Below are positions 1 to 5,229 of a stretch of 8,445 nucleotides of DNA, in pieces; within the stretch, counting starts at the first letter, position 1, and every line of letters begins with the position of its first letter. The translations under genes and the position numbers were made by a program. Below the pieces are notes generated by a model. That model was given only the letters and a program-made list of their open reading frames with translations. It had not been told where the DNA came from and did no database searches. Source of the DNA: Rubrobacter sp. (GTDB taxonomy: Bacteria; Actinomycetota; Rubrobacteria; Rubrobacterales; Rubrobacteraceae); NCBI GenBank assembly GCA_016781775.1, contig JADDPR010000294.1, forward strand, positions 1 to 8,445, given 5' to 3'.

Positions 1-2
1 GA

Positions 3-47
3 TGCCCGTGGGTCCTCTTGGAAGGCGGGGACGAGGAGGTGTTCTAG
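3..47 (+). CDS. Possible C-terminal tail of an upstream gene
   Basis: The reading frame starting at base 3 is open from the window edge to a TAG at 45-47 and ends in ...LLEGGDEEVF. Its codons end almost entirely in G or C, as in the certain genes here, while the other two plus frames do not. Only about 14 residues are visible, so no family can be assigned. An integrase or another element gene would be a natural occupant of this place, but nothing in the sequence shows that. It may equally be non-coding. Confidence 0.3.
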   Translation, partial: CPWVLLEGGDEEVF

Positions 48-67
48 CGGCTTACGCCGTCGGTTCA

Positions 68-98
68 CGGCAGGAATTGCTCTCAGAAATTACTGCCG
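68..98. promoter_or_regulatory. Interrupted inverted repeat upstream of the HTH gene (operator or hairpin)
   Basis: CGGCAG-G-AATT (68-78) is mirrored by AATT-A-CTGCCG (88-98) around a 9-nt centre, so 10 of 11 positions pair. It lies about 80 bp before the start of the HTH regulator and its right arm overlaps a possible -35 element. Dyads of this kind near phage-type regulator genes are often autoregulatory operators. A weak terminator for the gene ending near 47 is the alternative. Confidence 0.35.
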
Positions 99-118
99 CC
101 TTACCCGTAGTTTTAAAT
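90..118 (+). promoter_or_regulatory. Possible promoter for the HTH/replication operon
   Basis: TTACTG (90-95) and TTAAAT (113-118) are separated by 17 bp and lie in the only clearly AT-rich stretch at this end of the window. The match to the sigma-70 consensus is modest. The position, about 60 bp before the regulator start, and the overlap with the dyad at 68-98 support the reading. Confidence 0.3.
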
Positions 119-177
119 AACTTATGTAGCATGCGCCGGCGGTGCATCCGGTGTTTCCGAGAGGAAGGAGACGGAGG

Positions 178-414
178 GTGAAGCTGAAGGAAGCCAGGGT
201 TGGGGTCGGGATCGGGCGCGAGAAGGCCGCGAGGCTGGCGGGGATAGACCGGGCCGGGCTCTACAAGATCGAGACCGGCAAGCGCGTACCCGGGATCGAG
301 GTCGCGACCAGGATCGCGCGGGTGCTCGCCGTGAAGCTGAGCGACATAGACGAGTTCGCCCCGGCGTTGGCGAAGGCCGAGTCTGCCGGGCTCGTCGTGA
401 ATGAAGAGGCGTAG
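178..414 (+). CDS. Xre/Cro-family helix-turn-helix regulator
   Basis: This 78-residue protein is almost entirely one HTH_3/Xre DNA-binding domain: REKAARLAGIDRAGLYKIE contains the two recognition-fold helices, followed by the typical TGKRVPGIEVATRIARVL segment. The start chosen is GTG 178, which has AAGGAG (165-170) seven bases upstream. A GTG at 142 is in frame, but its extension is arginine/proline-rich and has no ribosome binding site. Small stand-alone proteins of this family usually repress the lysogenic or replicative operon of a mobile element. Here it is first in a co-oriented run leading to the replicase, so it is the likely controller of that operon, possibly through the dyad at 68-98. 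The target site and effector are inferred. Confidence 0.85.
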   Translation: MKLKEARVGVGIGREKAARLAGIDRAGLYKIETGKRVPGIEVATRIARVLAVKLSDIDEFAPALAKAESAGLVVNEEA

Positions 415-477
415 AGAGAAAACGAATCCCGAACCCTGCGGGGAGGGGAACAAAAACAGGAGACCGGAGTTGCCAAG

Positions 478-882
478 ATGAACAAACCGACCAACGCGAA
501 CAACAACAGCGCGATGCTCTCGAAGCGGCTCGCACCCATGCCGCTGGAGTACCGCGGCTCGGTCGGGGAGGACCTACGAAGCCTGCCGCTAAATGGGCCG
601 GAGGACCACGACACCCTGAGCCGCGAGGAGCAGGCGGCGCTGCAGGCCTGGATCGGCGCCAATATGCGGCCGGCGAAGACGCCCGACCCGTACCGAACGT
701 CGTACGGACTCAAGCACCGCTTCGAGGAGTCGGCCGGCGGATGCTACGTCACGAACGGCCAGTTCAAGGGCGCGATGCTCAAGGCCGGCTATGAGCCGGT
801 AGAGCCGACCGAACTCAACTGGCGTTTTCGGGCGTGTCTTCGGGACCATGGTGACCGGGGCGGTACCACGGATGGACGTTAA
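478..882 (+). CDS. Conserved phage/element protein of unknown function next to the replicase
   Basis: This 134-residue soluble protein has no recognised catalytic motif. Its central part contains TSYGLKHRFE, YVTNGQFKGAML and a following ELNWRFR. From memory this pattern recurs in small proteins encoded in prophages and integrated elements of Gram-positive bacteria; I cannot name the family with certainty. The N-terminus is low-complexity (Asn-rich). The ATG at 478 has CGGAG about nine bases upstream. The stop overlaps the start region of the primase-polymerase gene (848 or 872), which indicates translational coupling, so a role in replication of the element, such as a loader or a DNA-binding partner, is plausible but inferred. 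Confidence 0.7.
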   Translation: MNKPTNANNNSAMLSKRLAPMPLEYRGSVGEDLRSLPLNGPEDHDTLSREEQAALQAWIGANMRPAKTPDPYRTSYGLKHRFEESAGGCYVTNGQFKGAMLKAGYEPVEPTELNWRFRACLRDHGDRGGTTDGR

Positions 883-3004
883 GGCGAACCCCGAGGAGAC
901 CCTGCGGGCGGCCCTCGATTACCGCCGGCGTGGCCTGCGGGTGGTTCCCGTCAAGTTCCGCGACAAGGCCCCCGTGCTGGACGGCTGGCAGAACTCGGAC
1001 CTCGACGAGGCCGAGATCCGCGCCGACTTCGAGGGCGTCCCCAGGAACATAGGCCTGATCCTGGGCGAAGTCTCGGGGGACCTGGTGGACGTCGACCTCG
1101 ACTCGAAAGAAGCCCTCGCCCTGGCCGACACGTTCCTGCCGGGTACCGGCGCGGTGTTCGGGAGGGTCGGCAAGCCACGCAGCCACCGTCTGTTCGTCTG
1201 CCCGGGCGCGGCCAGCATCGCGTTCAAGGACGTCGACAACGCCGTGCTCTTCGAGATACGCTCGAACGCGCAGCAGACCGTCGCGCCGCCTTCGGTGCAC
1301 CCGTCGGGCGAGCGCGTCGAGTGGGACGGCGACGCCTCGCCGGAACCCGTTCGGGTGGACGCCGAGGAGTTGGAAGAGAGATGCCGGCTCCTCGCGACCG
1401 CAGCCCTCGTAACTCGCCACCTGCCGCCGCCGAAGGACACCAGGACCGGCGAGGGCGGTGGTCGCCACGGCTTCGCCCTGCCGCTCGCGGGCTTCCTGCT
1501 CAGGCGGCTTGATGGGGAAGTCGTGTCGCGGATCTTGCACACCGCATGGGATGCCGCCGGCGGCGCGACCGAGGAGGCGCACCGAGACCTCGACGACATC
1601 GTCCGCGGCACGCTCGAAGCTCTCGAAGCCGGCGAGGAGGTGTCGGGAGGCCCCTCGCTGGAGGAGATGGCCCCCGGCGTCCCCAAGCTCATCTCGCGGT
1701 GGTGGGGTTGGGAGAAGAAGCGCAAGGGCCGTGGCTCCAAGGACGAAGAGCCGACCCACGACGAGCTGAGGGACCGCTGGCTCGTCACGCACCCGGGCGT
1801 CTCTTACGGGCTCGGTGGCTGGATGGCCTACGGCAAAGAAGCGCCCGGAGTCTGGACGCCGGTGCCGGACCACGAGGTCGAGCGGCAGATCCTTGCAGTG
1901 TGCGTCGCCGCAAAGCGCGAGGGCGTTCGCCCCACCTACGGCCTCCTCTCCAGCGTGGCGAAGTTCGCCAGGATCGCCGTCTCCGTGCCCGACGAGGCCT
2001 GGGATGCAGACCCGGACATCCTGGTGTGCCGAAACGGGGCGCTGCACGTCCCGAGCGGCGAGCTCCGGAACCACGAGCCCGGCCATTACGCCACGAGCGG
2101 TGTCCCTTACGCCTACGACTCTGGCGCCGCAGCACCGACCTGGGAGCGCTTCCTCTCGGAGCTCGTGGACCCCGAGACCGCCCTCTTCCTGCAGGAGTTC
2201 GCCGGGTACTGCCTCACCATCGACGTCTCCCACGAAGCCGCCCTCTGGCTCTGCGGTCCTCCGGGCGGGGGGCGCTCGACCTTCATCGCCGGGATCGAGG
2301 CGATGCTCGGGGAGAAGGCCGGCGTCCTCGGACTCGGGGAGATCGAGCGCAGCCAGTTCGCGCTGGCCGACGTGCCCGGAAAGACCCTCCTGATGGCGAC
2401 CGAGCAGCCGGCGGGTTTCCTCAAGGCCTCCTACACCCTCAACGCCCTGATCTCGGGCGACAGGCTGAGGGTGGAGAAGAAGTACAAGGACGCCTTCCAC
2501 GTCCACCCGAGGGCGAAGATCCTGTGGGCGATGAACGACCTGCCGCGCGTGCAGTCGGCGAACGACGGCCTGTTCCGCCGCGTCAAGGTCGTCGAGATCG
2601 AGCCCGTCCCCGAGGGCAGGCGCGATCCCAAGGTCAAGGAGGCCGTCAAGGGCGAGGGGTCCGGCATCCTCGTGTGGGCGCTTGAGGGCCTGGCGAGGCT
2701 CCGCGAGCGGGGTCGCTTCGAGGTGCCTGAGGCCGTCAAGGACGCGACCGCGCGCTGGCGCGAGCAGAACGACGTCGCCGCGATGTTCGTCGGGGAGGAG
2801 TGCGAGACCGGGACCGACAAGAAGGCGAAGGCCTCGGATCTCTACCGCAGCTACAGGAGATGGTGCGAGCAAAACGGCCACAAGGCCAAGTCGGTCACGC
2901 AGGTCGCCGAGGACTGGCGCCGGCTCGGATTCGCGCAGAAGCGCACCAAGGAGGGCGTCTCCTGGCACGGGGTCGCGGTGCCGGAAAACCCGTTCGAGAT
3001 CTGA
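848..3004 (+). CDS. Primase-polymerase / SF3 helicase fusion (P4-alpha-like replicase)
   Basis: The 718-residue protein has the domain order of P4-type replication proteins. Residues about 20-175 are a Prim-Pol (archaeo-eukaryotic primase) domain: the DVDLD acidic motif is at 81-85, the SxH motif has H113, and EIRSN...VAPPSVHPSG at 136-153 is the third motif. Residues about 205-262 resemble the PriCT_1 helical domain, and about 305-455 the D5_N domain. An SF3 AAA+ helicase follows: Walker A is GPPGGGRST at 470-478, the Walker B acidic residue is E519, sensor 1 is in WAMND (N563), and arginine fingers lie at GLFRRV (577-578). Residues about 655-710 look like the winged-helix D5 C-terminal domain. 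Unusually, the Walker A lysine is arginine (R476). Such proteins make primers and unwind the origin of satellites, integrative plasmids and phages; the iteron array just downstream is the probable target. ATG 848 or ATG 872 could start it; neither has a good ribosome binding site. Confidence 0.93.
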   Translation: MVTGAVPRMDVKANPEETLRAALDYRRRGLRVVPVKFRDKAPVLDGWQNSDLDEAEIRADFEGVPRNIGLILGEVSGDLVDVDLDSKEALALADTFLPGTGAVFGRVGKPRSHRLFVCPGAASIAFKDVDNAVLFEIRSNAQQTVAPPSVHPSGERVEWDGDASPEPVRVDAEELEERCRLLATAALVTRHLPPPKDTRTGEGGGRHGFALPLAGFLLRRLDGEVVSRILHTAWDAAGGATEEAHRDLDDIVRGTLEALEAGEEVSGGPSLEEMAPGVPKLISRWWGWEKKRKGRGSKDEEPTHDELRDRWLVTHPGVSYGLGGWMAYGKEAPGVWTPVPDHEVERQILAVCVAAKREGVRPTYGLLSSVAKFARIAVSVPDEAWDADPDILVCRNGALHVPSGELRNHEPGHYATSGVPYAYDSGAAAPTWERFLSELVDPETALFLQEFAGYCLTIDVSHEAALWLCGPPGGGRSTFIAGIEAMLGEKAGVLGLGEIERSQFALADVPGKTLLMATEQPAGFLKASYTLNALISGDRLRVEKKYKDAFHVHPRAKILWAMNDLPRVQSANDGLFRRVKVVEIEPVPEGRRDPKVKEAVKGEGSGILVWALEGLARLRERGRFEVPEAVKDATARWREQNDVAAMFVGEECETGTDKKAKASDLYRSYRRWCEQNGHKAKSVTQVAEDWRRLGFAQKRTKEGVSWHGVAVPENPFEI

Positions 3005-3031
3005 TGCCCGGGAAGCCGAGGACCGAGCCCG

Positions 3032-3064
3032 GGGGTGTAGGCGTGGCTTCTGCGCCTACACCCC
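3032..3064. repeat. Inverted iteron pair 1 (12-bp arms)
   Basis: GGGGTGTAGGCG (3032-3043) and CGCCTACACCCC (3053-3064) pair perfectly around a 9-nt loop. The structure starts 28 nt after the replicase stop codon. It could also stop transcription of the replicase, though no U-run follows. Confidence 0.8.
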
Positions 3065-3174
3065 GTGTACACCGGGACGCACCCCGCCTACACCGCGCGG
3101 ACCCCGGGGCGGCTCATTCGGGCGTAGCGCGGCAAGGGCGGGGGTGTAGGCAGGGGCCCCTCGGTGTAGGCAGC

Positions 3175-3203
3175 GGTGTAGGCACGAAGAACATGCCTAC
3201 ACC
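3175..3203. repeat. Inverted iteron pair 2 (10-bp arms)
   Basis: GGTGTAGGCA (3175-3184) and TGCCTACACC (3194-3203) pair perfectly around a 9-nt, relatively AT-rich centre. The geometry (9-nt centre, 20-bp start-to-start) equals that of pair 1, although the centre sequences differ, which suggests that spacing is under selection. Confidence 0.8.
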
Positions 3204-3240
3204 CCCGCGCGCCGTGCTACGGCGGGGCTCGTGTCCTCCG

Positions 3241-3368
3241 GGTGTAGGCGGTGTAGGCAGGGGGAGGAGCTTCGTACATGGGGGACGGAGAGGTAGGGAG
3301 GGTCCCCCTGGGGGCCGTACAGACGGAGGAGAGACCGGGGTGGTCGTCGTGCCTACACCGCCTACACC
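3241..3368. repeat. 19-bp perfect inverted repeat of tandem iterons
   Basis: GGTGTAGGCGGTGTAGGCA at 3241-3259 is exactly complementary to the segment at 3350-3368. Each arm is two abutting iterons and the arms enclose 90 bp. Within the enclosed part, GGGGGAC (3280-3286) and GTCCCCC (3302-3308) form a further hairpin with a purine-only loop except for one T. Such a layout could hold a replicase double hexamer around a melting site. Confidence 0.85.
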
Positions 3369-3441
3369 GCACCCTCCCGGGGAGCGCATCGTCAATCAGT
3401 AGGGAGCCCGTTCGGGGTGTTATGACCAGAAGGAGCGAGAC

Positions 3442-3903
3442 ATGAGCAAAGCGAAAAGTGATCGGTCGGAGCGGGGGGCGAAGGACGCGGAGGGCGGACC
3501 GGCTGGCGGACCTCCCCTCCCCCACCCGGGGACTTGCCGGTCCACCACCCAGTACGGCAGGCCGTGCCAGAACCCCGCTCCGCCCGGGAGGGACGTATGT
3601 TGGTCGCACGATCCCGAGCACGTCGCGCAGAGGGCCAAGAACGCCCGCGCAGGCTCGTACGCCGCCCACTCCCCCGGCACCACCGAGATACAGGAGCTCA
3701 AGGACGAGCTCAAGGCCCTGGTCCGGGAGGTGAAGGCCGGGGATGTGGCCCCCGGCATCGCCACGGTTATCACGCAACTCTCGAACGTCATCCTGCGAGC
3801 CATCGAGCAGGACCGCAAAGTTCGGGAACTGGACGACTTGGAGGAGCGGCTGGCCGCCCTGGAGGGGAGGCGCGATGGGTCGTCTGCACGAGCGGCTGCG
3901 TAG
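3442..3903 (+). CDS. Cys/His metal-knuckle plus coiled-coil protein, unknown function
   Basis: The 153-residue protein begins with about 30 low-complexity residues, followed by a probable zinc knuckle with C32, C42, C53 and H56 in the pattern C-x9-C-x10-C-x2-H (TQYGRPCQNP then CWSHDPEH). Residues about 82-141 form charged heptad-rich helices likely to be a coiled coil. Similar knuckle-plus-helix proteins are, from memory, common in actinobacterial accessory regions and phages without a settled role. ATG 3442 has AAGGAG six bases upstream. It is the first gene after the iteron array and overlaps the next gene by 29 bp, so the two form an operon. A DNA-binding or terminase-small-subunit-like role is possible but not shown. 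Confidence 0.75.
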   Translation: MSKAKSDRSERGAKDAEGGPAGGPPLPHPGTCRSTTQYGRPCQNPAPPGRDVCWSHDPEHVAQRAKNARAGSYAAHSPGTTEIQELKDELKALVREVKAGDVAPGIATVITQLSNVILRAIEQDRKVRELDDLEERLAALEGRRDGSSARAAA

Positions 3904-4186
3904 GCTGGAGCGTGAGGCGGAGCGGGCCAACGCCCCAACCTTCGCCGACTATTCGAAGGCGGTCGCGCGCCAAACCGCTCGCAACCTGGCCGGTGTTTAC
4001 AGGAAACTCGCCGCCCACGGGGGCGACCCGCCTACCGGACGGACGCGAGGACCGGAGGGCGATACGCCCGAGCAGGCCGAGGCCGACCGGCGCACCGTCG
4101 AGAAGTGGGAGCGGGCGAACGGGGCGCCGGACATCACGGGCGCGGCGGACGAGGCGCGGGCGAGGCTTCTGATGAAGATGGAGTAA
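3875..4186 (+). CDS. Small charged helical protein, unknown function
   Basis: The 103-residue product starts with an amphipathic, probably coiled-coil helix (MGRLHERLRRLEREAERA) and continues with a Gly/Thr/Arg-rich linker and a second helical part ending ARARLLMKME. ATG 3875 has GGAGGGGAGG just upstream and lies inside the 3' end of the preceding gene, a 29-bp overlap that implies translational coupling. A longer in-frame reading back to 3743 runs through the other gene and has poor composition, so it was not used. No family was recognised. It probably acts with the zinc-knuckle protein, judged from the overlap only. Confidence 0.65.
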   Translation: MGRLHERLRRLEREAERANAPTFADYSKAVARQTARNLAGVYRKLAAHGGDPPTGRTRGPEGDTPEQAEADRRTVEKWERANGAPDITGAADEARARLLMKME

Positions 4187-4339
4187 CCGTGGGCGAGCAC
4201 CCCGGGGCCGGACCCCCGCCCCGGGGCGCGGCGGTCCAGGAGACCACCACGGAGCCCCGCTCCCGCAGTGTCCGGCAGGATCACCAGGGGTGTCGCCCGG
4301 GGCCACTAGACGGTAGCGGCGATCCCTCTGACCGAGATG

Positions 4340-4612
4340 TCAACGAGGCGCCTTCTCGTAGCCCACGCCCCCCTCGCCGAGCTCGTCCTCGCGCTCCTCG
4401 GCCCGCTCGCGCGGGAGATTTACCTGCCACCGCCGCGCGCTCTCGCCGCGATGCGGCCCGTCGCGCAGCTCTTGAAGCTGCCGTCCGGCTTCCGTCCCTA
4501 GTACGACGCCGAGCGCCACTTCGAACGGCTCGCCGGTCCGTCTCGCCCGGGCCCTCGCCTGGCGGGCCAAGACCTCGGCCATCAGGTCGTCCACCCTCAT
4601 GTTCCGGTTCAT
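4340..4612 (-). CDS. Small hypothetical protein, Arg/Glu-rich
   Basis: The 90-residue protein has a helical N-terminal half (DDLMAEVLARQARARARR, then a segment ending EAGRQLQELRDGPH) and a charged tail (RERAEEREDELGEGG). The start is ATG 4612, preceded by a purine-rich AAGGGGAAGGG. An upstream extension to 4756 would overlap the neighbouring gene and lacks codon bias. It lies 40 bp downstream of the co-directional gene at 4653-4877 and converges on 4186. No family was recognised; the style is typical of lineage-restricted actinobacterial proteins. Confidence 0.6.
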   Translation of the reverse strand: MNRNMRVDDLMAEVLARQARARARRTGEPFEVALGVVLGTEAGRQLQELRDGPHRGESARRWQVNLPRERAEEREDELGEGGVGYEKAPR

Positions 4613-4652
4613 GCCCTTCCCCTTGACGTCGAAATGCCTTACTCCGGCAACG

Positions 4653-4877
4653 CTAGTAGGGCTCGGGTCCGAACTCCTCGTCCGGTCCTTCCCCGTCCGC
4701 GTACGGGGCCACGTGCTCCAACCTGTAGGCGTTCTCCGCCACGACCCGCCTGACAAGCTTCTCGTCGGTCACGGATGTCGCGTGTTCTTGCCTCCGGTGG
4801 GCCAGGGTTTCGCGGACGAGTCCGTCGTCGTTGGCGGCCTCCAGGTGCCGACCGCACCCGCAGAGCATAGCTTTCAT
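4653..4877 (-). CDS. DUF1059-like small metal-binding protein
   Basis: The 74-residue protein opens with MKAMLCGCG, a C-x-C pair (C6, C8), followed by a helix containing H27 and H32 (HRRQEH) and then a TDEKLVRRVVAENAY helix and an acidic tail. The layout Cys motif, helix, His-x4-His, helix matches DUF1059-type mini-proteins predicted to bind a metal; their function is unknown. The ATG at 4877 has a strong AAAGGAG seven or eight bases upstream, which excludes the longer reading back to 4991. The gene is first in a two-gene minus-strand unit and diverges from the micro-gene at 5015. Confidence 0.7.
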   Translation of the reverse strand: MKAMLCGCGRHLEAANDDGLVRETLAHRRQEHATSVTDEKLVRRVVAENAYRLEHVAPYADGEGPDEEFGPEPY

Positions 4878-4991
4878 ACCTATTCTCCTTTCCCGTTCCC
4901 CACGAACGAGGATGGCTAGTGAAACACACCGTACAAGCTCCGTTAAGTGCTGGAAGAACATACGGGAGACGTATATGTTGTGCTCCTCCAT

Positions 4992-5001
4992 TGATTAATC
5001 A
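4992..5001. promoter_or_regulatory. Perfect palindrome TGATTAATCA before a small gene
   Basis: This 10-bp perfect AT-rich palindrome stands one base before the AAGGAG of the micro-gene at 5015, in the shared divergent control region 4878-5014. A second dyad, ATACG-N5-CGTAT, is about 20 bp further upstream. Either may be an operator for the divergent pair; no regulator is known. Confidence 0.3.
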
Positions 5002-5014
5002 TAAGGAGCGAGGC

Positions 5015-5147
5015 ATGGTGGGACGGGGAGCTCTTGGAACGGATGTTCGCCCTGCCGCCCTCCGACCGCGCGGAGCTGGCCGAGATACTGGGTGCGAGGG
5101 CACTCGAGGTGGGGAAGCGGGCGCGGGAACGTCGGGGTAGACGCTAG
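5015..5147 (+). pseudogene. Frameshifted micro-gene (antitoxin-like helix)
   Basis: ATG 5015 has a perfect AAGGAG six bases upstream, but its frame gives a 41-residue Gly/Arg/Thr-rich peptide ending at 5140. The neighbouring frame, ending TAG at 5145-5147, reads instead ELLERMFALPPSDRAELAEI and continues with a charged helix. Dropping one G from the GGG at 5020-5022 joins the strong start to that frame and gives a coherent 43-residue protein. LPPxxRAELAE resembles the helix found in putative addiction-module (antitoxin) components, a weak likeness. An extra G by mutation or sequencing error is the simplest reading. A short internal start at ATG 5043 or TTG 5034 is the alternative. Confidence 0.5.
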
Positions 5148-5178
5148 GACATCTAGTGACCCGAGGTCCTAATCGGGG

Positions 5179-5221
5179 CTCCGGCCCTCCGTCCTCGAAG
5201 GCTAGGCGTGGAGGGCCGGAG
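5179..5221. terminator. Strong GC hairpin between convergent genes
   Basis: CTCCGGCCCTCC (5179-5190) and GGAGGGCCGGAG (5210-5221) pair perfectly over 12 bp with a 19-nt loop. It lies between the plus-strand micro-gene ending 5147 and the minus-strand dodecin gene ending 5230, the expected place of a shared terminator. Neither side has a long U-run, so function as a classical intrinsic terminator is not certain. Confidence 0.55.
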
Positions 5222-5229
5222 AACCAGTC

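Larger units (their letters stand above)
3034..3368. repeat. Array of eleven GGTGTAGGC iterons
   Basis: Perfect 9-mers occur on the plus strand at 3034-3042, 3143-3151, 3163-3171, 3175-3183, 3241-3249 and 3250-3258, and on the minus strand at 3054-3062, 3086-3094, 3195-3203, 3351-3359 and 3360-3368. The next base is a purine in all eleven, giving GGTGTAGGCR. A related palindrome, GTGTACAC, lies at 3065-3072. I noticed no further perfect copy elsewhere in the window; the nearest look-alike seen, GGTGTAGGG, falls inside an unrelated gene near 7147. Start-to-start distances of 20 bp recur three times, and abutting 9-bp tandems occur twice. Lengths and mixed orientation exclude a CRISPR array. 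Confidence 0.93.
3005..3441. other. Candidate iteron-type replication origin of the element (gene-free 437 bp)
   Basis: This stretch between the replicase stop and the next gene has no convincing reading frame; frames crossing it give low-complexity Arg/Gly/Pro/Thr peptides. Instead it holds eleven perfect GGTGTAGGC copies in both orientations, two short hairpins made from facing copies, a 19-bp inverted repeat of tandem copies, and a further GC hairpin. P4 alpha and several satellite Rep proteins are known to bind short iterons at their origin, and origins are often beside the rep gene. The location therefore fits an origin bound by the product of 848-3004. No strongly AT-rich unwinding stretch is seen, which is a weakness of this reading. 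A regulatory array controlling 3442 is the alternative. Confidence 0.55.
178..4186 (+). mobile_element. Putative integrated replicative element or its remnant (ends not determined)
   Basis: The co-oriented block regulator - small phage-type protein - Prim-Pol/SF3 replicase - iteron array - zinc-knuckle protein - small protein has the content of a satellite, integrative plasmid or prophage replication module, comparable with PICI-like or prim-pol type actinobacterial integrative elements. No integrase, tRNA target or direct-repeat att site is visible in the window, and no morphogenesis or conjugation gene. The coordinates given are those of the recognised genes, not of true boundaries. The rest may lie to the left. 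Confidence 0.5.

Noticed and set aside
815..2968. A 717-residue open frame on the minus strand opposite the replicase
   Set aside because: It is a GC-rich antisense shadow: composition is Arg/Leu/Gly/Val/Asp low-complexity with no domain, while the plus strand has all Prim-Pol and SF3 motifs.
3034..3368. CRISPR array
   Set aside because: Repeats are 9 bp, in both orientations, some abutting; no 25-40-bp repeats and no regular spacers, and no cas genes.
3217..3930. Long minus-strand frame over the array and the zinc-knuckle gene, and plus-strand frames through the array
   Set aside because: The peptides are Pro/Thr/Arg/Gly-rich without structure, and the iteron repeats themselves create the repeated amino-acid strings.
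4189..4626. Plus-strand frame starting GTG 4189 after the gene ending 4186
   Set aside because: There is a GGAG nearby, but the product is almost wholly Arg/Pro/Ser and lies opposite the better-supported minus gene 4340-4612.
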